From Anaerolineae bacterium (GTDB lineage Bacteria > Chloroflexota > Anaerolineae > 4572-78 > J111), in contig JAFGNV010000058.1 in assembly GCA_016926805.1 (NCBI GenBank), positions 1 to 53,258 on the forward strand: a stretch of 53,258 nucleotides of DNA, written 5' to 3'. Each line of letters opens with the position of its first letter. The stretch's first letter is position 1. Under the pieces are notes generated by a model. That model was given only the letters and a program-made list of their open reading frames with translations, made no database searches and was not told where the DNA came from. Shown here in pieces: positions 1 through 8,200 of this stretch. A program made the translations under genes and the position numbers.

Positions 1-5
1 ACCTG

Positions 6-61
6 CTCAAGCGTAACCCGATTACGCTTGAGCGTAACCAGTTCGTAACCGCTTCGTAACC
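6..61. promoter_or_regulatory. Phased CGTAACC repeats with a perfect inverted repeat upstream of recF
   Basis: CTCAAGCGTAA (6-16) is followed after 5 bp by its perfect reverse complement (22-32). The heptamer CGTAACC occurs at 12-18, 33-39, 44-50 and 55-61, so the last three copies are spaced exactly 11 bp apart and the first is 21 bp away. This lies just upstream of the recF extended -10 at 86-94. Same-face spacing plus a dyad is what a cooperative DNA-binding regulator site would look like. No DnaA box was seen. The function is inferred. Confidence 0.5.
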
Positions 62-85
62 GTTTTTTTCGAGTCTTACCCTCTA

Positions 86-94
86 TGCTATAAT
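86..94 (+). promoter_or_regulatory. Extended -10 promoter of recF
   Basis: TGCTATAAT is a perfect extended -10 (TGnTATAAT). The -35 region is only a T-run, which fits dependence on the extended element. Transcription would begin about 7 bp downstream, near 101-102, which is the GTG start codon of recF. Confidence 0.65.
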
Positions 95-101
95 TCAAAC
101 T

Positions 102-1319
102 GTGCATATCACCCAACTCTCGCTCACCAATTACCGCAATTACAGCCGATTGATGATGGATTTACCAGCCGGGCCTATTTTGCTGCGAGGAGATAATGCG
201 CACGGCAAAACCAATCTTCTGGAGTCCATCTACTTCCTTTCCACCACCCGCAGCATTCACGCCCGCGCCGACCAACAACTGATTAACTGGCTCATCCTCA
301 AACAAGAAACATTGCCTTTTGCGCGAACCGAGGCAACCATCAAAACCCGGCAGGAAACTTTTCAATTGGCCATCACCATTGTGTGTGAAGGCGACAATCT
401 TCGAAAAGACATCCGGCTCAATGGCGTTAAAAAGCGGGCCATGGATGTGATTGGCAAGTTAACCACCGTGATGTTTTTGCCGGAAGATATCGAATTAATC
501 ACGGGCGCTCCGGCGGTGCGTCGCCGTTATCTGGATAGCGTGCTTTGCCAGATTAACCCCGATTATTGCCAGGCTCTCAGTCGATACAACAAAGTTTTGG
601 CTCAACGCAACGCCTTGCTCAAAGAATTGTACAAACGCAACGGTAATTCGGACCAACTGACCTACTGGGATGAACAACTGGCCCACGATGGGGCTACCCT
701 GATAACCCGGCGTCATAATGCCATCTTGGAGCTGGATACGATGGCCGGCCAGCGACACCGGGAATTGAGCGGCGGCGCCGAAAGTTTACGGTTGCACTAC
801 GCCCCCAGCTTCGACGTTTTCCAGCAAGCCAAACCCAATTACCAACTGCCGTTGCTTTTGGAAGATCTGGCTCCCTACACCACCGCCGCGCCGCCGGTCA
901 AAGAAGTTCGCCAAACATTTCTGGCCTGTTTACAGCAGGCTCACGGTGAGGAAATCAATCGTGGAGTCACCTTAACCGGCCCGCACCGGGACGATTTGCA
1001 CTTTCTGGTCGACGGCATCGATATGACCCTATACGGCTCACGGGGCCAGCAACGTACCGCCGCGCTCAGCACCAAACTGGCCGAAATATCGCTGATGCGA
1101 GAAATTACGGGAGAAATCCCCGTCCTGCTGCTGGACGATGTAATGAGCGAATTAGACGCCACCCGTCGCCAACACGTCATCAAAATGGTCGAACAAGCCG
1201 GTCAGGCCTTTCTGACCACCACCGATTGGGAGGATTACGACCCGAATTTCCGTCGCCGGGCCAGGCTATTTTCGGTAATCATGGGACAAGTAGCAGAGGT
1301 TACCCCAGATTTTAATTGA
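102..1319 (+). CDS. recF: DNA replication/repair protein RecF
   Basis: SMC-like ATPase that loads RecA at single-strand gaps with RecO and RecR. The 405 residues carry the family hallmarks: an N-terminal [10 protein letters not shown] strand, a Walker A of the form GDNAHGKTN near residue 30 (most relatives have GDNGxGKTN, so Gly is replaced by Ala here), the ABC-type signature [16 protein letters not shown], and Walker [13 protein letters not shown] near the C-terminus. The start is GTG at 102. No Shine-Dalgarno can be seen, and the extended -10 at 86-94 puts the transcription start at this codon, so the mRNA is probably leaderless. The stop overlaps the -35 of the next gene's promoter, so recF appears to be a single-gene unit. 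dnaA, dnaN and gyrB are not visible in the window. Confidence 0.95.
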   Translation: MHITQLSLTNYRNYSRLMMDLPAGPILLRGDNAHGKTNLLESIYFLSTTRSIHARADQQLINWLILKQETLPFARTEATIKTRQETFQLAITIVCEGDNLRKDIRLNGVKKRAMDVIGKLTTVMFLPEDIELITGAPAVRRRYLDSVLCQINPDYCQALSRYNKVLAQRNALLKELYKRNGNSDQLTYWDEQLAHDGATLITRRHNAILELDTMAGQRHRELSGGAESLRLHYAPSFDVFQQAKPNYQLPLLLEDLAPYTTAAPPVKEVRQTFLACLQQAHGEEINRGVTLTGPHRDDLHFLVDGIDMTLYGSRGQQRTAALSTKLAEISLMREITGEIPVLLLDDVMSELDATRRQHVIKMVEQAGQAFLTTTDWEDYDPNFRRRARLFSVIMGQVAEVTPDFN

Positions 1320-1344
1320 AGACTCACCTTTCCTCTGCTATAAT
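1316..1344 (+). promoter_or_regulatory. Sigma-70-type promoter of the two-component operon
   Basis: TTGAAG (1316-1321), 17 bp, TATAAT (1339-1344), with an extended -10 TG at 1336-1337. The -35 overlaps the recF stop codon. The predicted start near 1351 leaves about a 30-nt leader with a purine-rich GGAGTAGAGGGGG stretch before the ATG at 1381. Confidence 0.75.
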
Positions 1345-1380
1345 TCTAGTGGAGTTTTTGGAGTAGAGGGGGAACACCTT

Positions 1381-2061
1381 ATGAACGACAAAGTTTTAGT
1401 TGTAGAAGACGAGCTTTCCATTGCCAAGTTTATCAGTCGAGGATTGCAGCGCGAAGGTTACACCGTGCTTACCGCAGACGATGGCGAAACGGGTCTCAAC
1501 ACGGCCTTTAGCGAATTGCCCGATTTGATAATCCTGGACGTCATGCTGCCCGACATCGACGGGTTGACCGTTTGTCGCCGGTTAAGAGACGCCGAAATGC
1601 AAACACCTATTTTAATGCTAACGGCCAAAGATGCCATTCCCGACCGGGTGGCCGGCCTGGAAGCCGGAGCCGACGATTATCTGGTTAAACCGTTTGCTTT
1701 TGAAGAATTACTGGCCCGCCTGCGCGCCCTGGGGCGACGCAAAGCCCCTATCGAAACCTCAGCGCCGCTCACCTTTAACGACCTGACCCTGAACCCCAGT
1801 ACCCGCATGGCCCAACGCGGCGAGCGCAACATTGAACTGACGGCCAAAGAATACGAACTACTGGAGTTATTTATGCGGCATCCCAACCAGGTTCTCACCC
1901 GTGACCAGATTTACGAGCGCATCTGGGGCTATGATTTTGGCGGGGAATCGAACATTATCGAAGTTTATATCCGCTACCTGCGCTCAAAATTAGAAGCTGG
2001 CGGCGAGCCACGCCTGCTGCACACTATCCGTGGCGTCGGGTACGCTCTCCGCGAAAGTTGA
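1381..2061 (+). CDS. OmpR/PhoB-family response regulator
   Basis: DNA-binding response regulator of 226 residues. The receiver domain (about 3-115) has the acidic pair VVEDE, the phospho-acceptor Asp53 in LIILDVMLP, the switch region MLTAKDA and the lysine in DDYLVKPF. A winged-helix output domain (about 130-224) has [28 protein letters not shown] and the wing GVGYALRES. The gene has its own promoter at 1316-1344. It ends 10 bp before the ATG of the sensor kinase, so the pair is an operon and the kinase at 2072 is the likely partner. The regulon is unknown. The order with murE downstream suggests a cell-envelope link, which is inference only. Confidence 0.93.
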   Translation: MNDKVLVVEDELSIAKFISRGLQREGYTVLTADDGETGLNTAFSELPDLIILDVMLPDIDGLTVCRRLRDAEMQTPILMLTAKDAIPDRVAGLEAGADDYLVKPFAFEELLARLRALGRRKAPIETSAPLTFNDLTLNPSTRMAQRGERNIELTAKEYELLELFMRHPNQVLTRDQIYERIWGYDFGGESNIIEVYIRYLRSKLEAGGEPRLLHTIRGVGYALRES

Positions 2062-2071
2062 AAACAGTGGT

Positions 2072-3496
2072 ATGTCCATCCGCATTCGCCTGACTCTCTG
2101 GTATATCTTCCTCCTGGGGATTATTCTCATTATCTTTAGCACCCTGCTTTATGTGGTGCTCAAAGTCTCGCTGCATAGCCAAATAGACAAAAATCTGCAA
2201 GACCGGGCCCAACAGGTCAGCACCGGGATCAAGGCCCAAACCATTGACATTGAGGGTTGGCAAAAGGGACTGCTTTATCTCCCCCCACCCAGTGTTTTTT
2301 CTTCTCCGGCCACCTTTATCCAACTGGTTCTGGCCGACGGCAAAATAATTCTTACCAGTGACAACCTGGGCAAGCAACACATCCCCCTTCACGACAAAAT
2401 GCTGGCCGAAAATCTCAACGGGATGCCGACCTTCAAAACCGTCATCATCGACAGCGTTCCCCTTAGAATTTACAGCGCCCCCATCATCGTCGGGCCGCAC
2501 ATTGTGGGGGCGGTGCAAGTGGGGCAATCTTTGAAAGAAATAGAAAACACGCTGCATCTGGTCCTTATCTTTCTGACCGGTGGGACGGTAGGTACCCTGA
2601 TTTTGGCGGCTATGGTCGGCGCTTTTTTGGTTCGCAAAACCCTGCAACCTATCGAACAAATCAACCAGACCGCCAATCAAATTGTTGGTGGTCAGGACTT
2701 GAAGCAACGCCTGCCTGCCCCCAAAACCCCTGATGAAGTTGGCCAACTGACCGAAACCATCAACAATATGTTGCAACGCCTGGACAATTTTTTTCAGGCC
2801 CAGGTGCGGTTGAGTGCGGATGTATCCCACGAGTTGCGCACGCCCCTCACGGCCATCCGGGGCAACGTTGACCTGCTCCGTCGCGGCGCAGCCAGCCACC
2901 CTGACGAACTCAATGAAGCTTTGGCCGCCATTGACGGCGAACTGAATCGGATGTCACGTCTGGTGGCTGACCTGCTGCTGCTGTCGCAGGCTGATGCCGG
3001 GCTGAGCCTGCGGATGGGGCCGGTCGAACTGGACACCATCATTCTCGATGTTTATCGCCAGGCGCGGCTCATGGCCAGCGAGGTCAATATCCAGCTAGGG
3101 CACGAAGATCAGGCCGTGGTTCAGGGCGACACCGACCGGCTCCGCCAACTGCTCATCAATCTGGTTACCAACGCCATCAAACACACCCCCACCGGTGGAA
3201 CCGTTACCCTCTCCCTTTACCGGGAGCCGGAATGGGTCAGAATTACCGTGGCCGATACAGGCCGGGGGATCGTCCCCACCGACTTGCCCCACATCTTTGA
3301 CCGTTTCTACCGCGCCCAGAATAACGGCCAGACGAGCATCGGCCTGGGCCTCTCCATTGCCCAGTGGATCGCCGAAGCTCACCACGGGCAAATCACGGTG
3401 ACCAGCGAAGTGGGCCAGGGTTCTGTCTTCACCCTCTGGCTGCCCACCAAAAATGAAGCAGGAGGTGCCACTTCGCCCAAACCAAATCAGATTTAA
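2072..3496 (+). CDS. Membrane sensor histidine kinase (HAMP-HisKA-HATPase)
   Basis: Sensor partner of the upstream regulator, 474 residues from ATG 2072. An open frame extends to a GTG at 2030 inside the regulator gene, but ATG 2072 starts directly before the first membrane segment and fits better. TM1 is about 8-32, an extracytoplasmic domain of about 130 residues follows, TM2 covers VLIFLTGGTVGTLILAAMVG, then HAMP (TLQPIEQINQTANQIVGG). HisKA carries His253 in DVSHELRTPL. The ATPase domain has the N-box NLVTNAIKHTP, G1 VADTGRGI and G2 GLGLSIAQWIAEAHHG. This ArlS/MprB-like layout is common. The ligand cannot be told from sequence. Confidence 0.92.
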   Translation: MSIRIRLTLWYIFLLGIILIIFSTLLYVVLKVSLHSQIDKNLQDRAQQVSTGIKAQTIDIEGWQKGLLYLPPPSVFSSPATFIQLVLADGKIILTSDNLGKQHIPLHDKMLAENLNGMPTFKTVIIDSVPLRIYSAPIIVGPHIVGAVQVGQSLKEIENTLHLVLIFLTGGTVGTLILAAMVGAFLVRKTLQPIEQINQTANQIVGGQDLKQRLPAPKTPDEVGQLTETINNMLQRLDNFFQAQVRLSADVSHELRTPLTAIRGNVDLLRRGAASHPDELNEALAAIDGELNRMSRLVADLLLLSQADAGLSLRMGPVELDTIILDVYRQARLMASEVNIQLGHEDQAVVQGDTDRLRQLLINLVTNAIKHTPTGGTVTLSLYREPEWVRITVADTGRGIVPTDLPHIFDRFYRAQNNGQTSIGLGLSIAQWIAEAHHGQITVTSEVGQGSVFTLWLPTKNEAGGATSPKPNQI

Positions 3497-3508
3497 TTCC
3501 CCCAGTTT

Positions 3509-5164
3509 ATGCATGTCAACAATCATCCTATGAAACTTACCCAATTACTGGCTGCTTTGCCAGACTATACCGTTTTGAGGGCCACCTCTTTAGAGGCTAC
3601 CTCCTATGAGGTTACCACCCAGGCCAACCGCCAGTTCGACTTGTCCATTGAGATTACCCGCCTCACCGCCGACTCTCGTCAGGTGGAACCGGGCGCCCTC
3701 TTTGTCGCCTATCAAGGCGTCAATATTGACCTTCATCGCTTCATCCCCGCTGCCATCAGCAAAGGTGCTGCCGCCATCGTTTGTGAAAACAAAAAGTTAA
3801 TCCCCTCCCCCCTCTCCCCTACCTCCTACTACCCACTACCTACTCCCTACCCTGTCATCCCCATCATCCTCGTTCCCAATGGACGTCAGGCCCTGGCCCA
3901 TCTTTCTGCCGCCTGGCACAATTTCCCGGCCCGCTACCTGACCATGATTGGCGTCACCGGCACCGACGGCAAAACCACCACCACCCACCTGCTCTACCAT
4001 ATTCTCCACGCCACCGCCAAAAAGGTGGGGATGATCAACACCGTCAGCGCCGTAATTGGCCAGGAAATCATCGAAACCGGCCTGCACACCACCACCCCCG
4101 ACGCACCTGCCTTGCAGCAATACCTGGCCCAAATGGTCCAGGCCGACACCGAATGTTGTGTTCTAGAAGTTACCTCGCACGGCCTGTCGCAGCACCGGGT
4201 GACGGCCTGCGATTTTGACGTTGCCGTTGTCACCAACATCACCCACGAGCATCTGGACGAGCATGGCTCGCTGGAAAACTACCGGGCCGCCAAAGCCTCC
4301 CTCTTCGAGTCGCTGGCTACGGCGGCGGATAAAGGCCATCCCAAACTGGCCGTGCTCAATTGCGACGACGGGTCTTTTGAGTATCTCAAAACAAAGCTGG
4401 CGATTTCCGGCACCAAATGGATTGGCTACAGCCTGGCCCATCACCCCGAAGCCGCGATAACCGCCCAAAATATTTCTTACCAGCCCGATAAAACCTGCTT
4501 CACCCTCCATAACGGCAGTGAGGTGATTAATGTCCACACCACCCTGGTCGGTGATTTCAACGTGAGTAATTGTCTGGCCGCCGCCACAGCCACCCTGAAA
4601 GGTTTAGGGGTTTCGCCAGAGGCAGTCCGGCAGGGTATCGCCGCCTTACCCGGCATCCCGGGCCGGATGGAGCGAATTGACGAGGGCCAATCCTTTGTGG
4701 CCATTGTTGATTTTGCCCACACTCCCAACTCGCTGCAACGCACGCTGACCACGGCTCGAACCCTGACCCTGGGGCGAGTGATTGCCGTGTTTGGTTGCGC
4801 CGGATTGCGCGATGTAGAAAAAAGAACCACGATGGGCCACATTGCCGCCGAGCTGGCCGACATTACCATCATCACCGCCGAAGATCCCCGCACCGAAACC
4901 CTTGACCTCATTCTTGAAACAACAGCCCAGGCCATGCGGGCCGACGGCGCGATAGAAGGTCAAACATTTGAACGTATCCCGGATCGAGGCCGGGCCATTT
5001 ATCGCGCCGTGCAGTTGGCCCAACCCGGCGACGTGGTCATTGCCCTGGGCAAGGGCCACGAACAGAGTATGTGTTTTGGCCAAACCGAGTATCCCTGGGA
5101 CGACCGGGAAGCTATGCGCGCCGCGCTGCGGGGGAAACCGCTGCTCACGCTCCCCACCGCATAA
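3509..5164 (+). CDS. murE: UDP-N-acetylmuramoyl-L-alanyl-D-glutamate--diamino-acid ligase MurE
   Basis: Cytoplasmic Mur ligase that adds the third residue of the peptidoglycan stem peptide. Visible motifs: P-loop GVTGTDGKTTTTHLL, TTTPDAPALQQYLAQM, EVTSHGLSQHRV, NITHEHLDEHGSLENYR, GDFNVSNCLAA, GIPGRMERI, VDFAHTPNSLQ and the C-terminal ALGKGHEQ. The amino-acid selecting motif reads AEDPRTE rather than the DNPR typical of meso-diaminopimelate enzymes, so the diamino acid is uncertain. A Pro/Ser/Tyr-rich stretch of about 18 residues near residue 100 (IPSPLSPT..YPLPTPYP) sits between VCENKKL and IILVPNGRQALA and is encoded by heptameric repeats (3804-3852). The start at 3509 lies 12 bp after the kinase stop; ATG 3530 is an alternative. 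Neither has a clear Shine-Dalgarno. Confidence 0.93.
   Translation: MHVNNHPMKLTQLLAALPDYTVLRATSLEATSYEVTTQANRQFDLSIEITRLTADSRQVEPGALFVAYQGVNIDLHRFIPAAISKGAAAIVCENKKLIPSPLSPTSYYPLPTPYPVIPIILVPNGRQALAHLSAAWHNFPARYLTMIGVTGTDGKTTTTHLLYHILHATAKKVGMINTVSAVIGQEIIETGLHTTTPDAPALQQYLAQMVQADTECCVLEVTSHGLSQHRVTACDFDVAVVTNITHEHLDEHGSLENYRAAKASLFESLATAADKGHPKLAVLNCDDGSFEYLKTKLAISGTKWIGYSLAHHPEAAITAQNISYQPDKTCFTLHNGSEVINVHTTLVGDFNVSNCLAAATATLKGLGVSPEAVRQGIAALPGIPGRMERIDEGQSFVAIVDFAHTPNSLQRTLTTARTLTLGRVIAVFGCAGLRDVEKRTTMGHIAAELADITIITAEDPRTETLDLILETTAQAMRADGAIEGQTFERIPDRGRAIYRAVQLAQPGDVVIALGKGHEQSMCFGQTEYPWDDREAMRAALRGKPLLTLPTA
3804..3852 (+). repeat. Heptameric pyrimidine-rich tandem repeat inside murE
   Basis: Seven consecutive 7-bp units, each beginning CC, fill 3804-3852 (for example CCTCTCC at 3811, CCTACTA at 3825 and CCTACCC at 3846). 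The run is in frame and encodes a Pro/Ser/Thr/Tyr-rich insert between two conserved MurE blocks. It resembles the short tandemly repeated heptamers known from cyanobacterial intergenic DNA. Confidence 0.7.
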
Positions 5165-5226
5165 TAGTCCTATCGGGTAATTGATTTTTTGCCCAAAACC
5201 AACGATGCTCAAATTGGAGAAATAAC

Positions 5227-8200
5227 ATGAAACGAGTCACCCCGGCCTTTCTCATTTCTATCTTCCTGCTTATCTCGTTCATTATCTTTGCCGCCGGCCC
5301 TATCTTGGCCCAAGAACCCGATTCGTCTTCTACCAAGGGTGCCGACCCTTTACCTGTCGCCCAACCTGATGAACCTGCCCTGCCACCGGCCCAAATCGAC
5401 CGAACCCTGCTCCCCAAAATAGAGCCGCAGCTCCTCAAGAAGCTTCTCAGCCAGGATGAACCGGTACCCTTCCTGGTTTATCTCAACAGCACCGCCGATC
5501 TCTCCGCCGCGTTAGCTGCCGCTGGTATGGGGGCGCAAGGCGAGCCGGACCGGCTGGCCCAGCGGATGGTGGTCGTCAATGCTCTACAACAAACCGCCCG
5601 TCATAGCCAGGCCGGAGTGTTGCAGCAACTCACCAATCCGGCTTCGGTAGGAATTAGCGGCCAATCAGCCGCCGACATCCGCCCCCTGTGGATTGTCAAT
5701 GCGGTAGCAGCCAAAGGAAATCTGCCAACCGTGTTGGCGCTGGCCACCCGCCCCGACGTGGCCATCGTCCGGCTGGATAAGGAAATCCGCCTCAGCCGGC
5801 CGGTAAATCCACCTCTTTCTTTTCAGCCTTCATCCTTTCAATCTCATCCTTCCGCCCTCATCCCTCATTCTTCCCCCGAATGGGGCATTGCCAAAATCAG
5901 AGCCGACCTGGTTCACAATGCCCTGGGCATCAACGGTGCGGGGGTTGTGGTGGCCAACATCGACACCGGCGTGGATTGGCAGCACGCCCTTCTGCAAACC
6001 AAATACCGAGGCTACACCGGCGCCGGTAAACTTCCGCTTCATATCGGCAACTGGTTCGATGCTACCGGCGAAGGAGCAACCTATCCGGTGGATGCCAACG
6101 GACATGGCACGCACACAATGGGAACAATGGTGGGAGACGACGGCCTGGGGGTTGCTCCCGGCGCGCGGTGGATTGCAGCGAGAGCGTTTGATAACAGTGG
6201 CAGCGCCTATGATAGCTGGCTACACAACGCCTTCCAATGGATTCTGGCCCCCAATGACAACCCGGCGTTGGCCCCCGATATTGTGAACAATTCCTGGAGC
6301 AGCAGTTTAGGCTACAGCACCGAATTCCAGGCCGACGTGCAGGCCCTGCTGGCCGCCGGTATCTATCCGGTCTTTTCGGCGGGCAACGACGGGCCTTACG
6401 AAGGCACCGTTGGCTCACCGGCCAGCCTGAATATGGCCTTTGCCGTGGGCGCAACCACCATTGACGATGAAATAGCCAGCTTCTCCAGCCGTGGTCCTTC
6501 GCCCTGGGGTAAAATTAAACCGGAAGTTTCGGCACCGGGTAAGGATGTTCGCTCAACGTTGCCCGGCGGCGCTTTTGGTATCCACAGCGGCACGTCGATG
6601 GCCGCGCCGCACGCTGCCGGACTGGCCGCTCTCCTGTTGCAAGCCTCACCTACGCTCTCCAATAATTTGAGCGGCATCTCGGCCGCAATGACCTCTACGG
6701 CGGTGCTGCTGGGCAGTCCCATCCCCAACAACGATTACGGCTGGGGCCGGATTGATGCCTACAACGCGGTGATGGCAGTAGCGCCGGTGGGAGTGATGCA
6801 GGGTACGGTGACCCGGCAGGGAAGCGGCGCACCCCTTAGCAGCGCCACCATCCAAATCACCGCGCACAGTGGTGGGCCAACCATTCACGCCACCAGCAAC
6901 GCGAGCGGCTTCTATCAGCAAGGGCTGGCGGCCAACACGTATGATGCTACAGCTTGGGCTTTTGGCTACACCCCAACAACAGCCTTTGGTATTAACATTG
7001 TCACCAATACCACCACAACTCAAAATTTTAGTCTAACCCTCAAGCCAACCGGAACCCTGTCAGGTACGGTCAAGGAGAAAGACACAAATATTCCCCTGGC
7101 TGCTACCATCACCATTGATGACGCACCAGCCAGGGCGGGCACCAATCCTACCGATGGCAGTTACAGCCTGACCCTGCCTATCGGCACTTACACGGCCACG
7201 GTTGTGGCGGCGGCCCATCGCATTACCAAAGAGGTCAATATTACCATCAACGAGGGCGAACCCGTTATCCGGCACTTCCTCTTGGACCCCGCCCCAACCA
7301 TCCTGCTGGTCGATAGTGGCCGCTGGTATCAGGAGAGTAAAATTGGCTACTACCAGCAGGCGTTGGATGATTTACTTTATCCTTACGACCTGCATCAAAT
7401 CAGCCAACCGTTTGGCACCCCCAGCGACATTCCCACCGCCAGTCTCCTCAACCAGTATGACATTGTCATCTGGTCTGCGCCGGAAGACTCACCGGGTTAC
7501 ATTGGGGCCGATGCCGCTTTAGAAGATTTTCTGGACAACGGCGGCAAATTACTGCTCAGCGGTCAGGATGTGGCCTACTATGACGGCGGCGGCTGGATTT
7601 TTGGGTCGGCGCCGTATCTCCAAAATTACCTGAAGGCCACATTTGTAGAGGATGACTCGGGCCTCGATGCCGTGACCGGTGTCGGCGGCGAGCCTTTTGC
7701 CGGTCTCTCGCTGACCATTAGCGGCGGCGACGGCGCCGATAACCAGGCTTTCCCCGATGTGATTGCCAACGCCGACCCCGACTTTGCCGGTTCTCTGCTG
7801 GCTTACGACGACGACAAACTGGCCGGATTGCACATTGGCCTGTGCGTGCCCTACCGGGCCATCTATCTCTCCTTTGGCTTTGAGGCCATCAACACCAGAG
7901 CCGACCGCGGCCAGGTGATGGAGCGCACCATAAACTGGCTCATGGAAACCCCACCCGCCAACGGCGTCGAACTCACCCCCCCTGAAGAAACCAAAGTCGG
8001 CAACTTTGGCTCGGTGGTTTCTCAAACCGTCCGGCTACGCAATACCGGCACCACCACCGACGTTTACACCCTGACCGTCACCCCTGGAACGCCTTATGGC
8101 TGGCCCATCACCCCGGCCAGCTTGCCTCCGGCAACACTGGGGTCTTGCCAGGTGCAAACAATTACCCTCGCCGTGCAGGTGGACATCACCAATACCTGGC

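Noticed and set aside
2024..2899. A 291-residue open frame on the minus strand
   Set aside because: It lies opposite the sensor kinase gene, has no recognisable domain and no promoter or Shine-Dalgarno; the kinase reading is certain.
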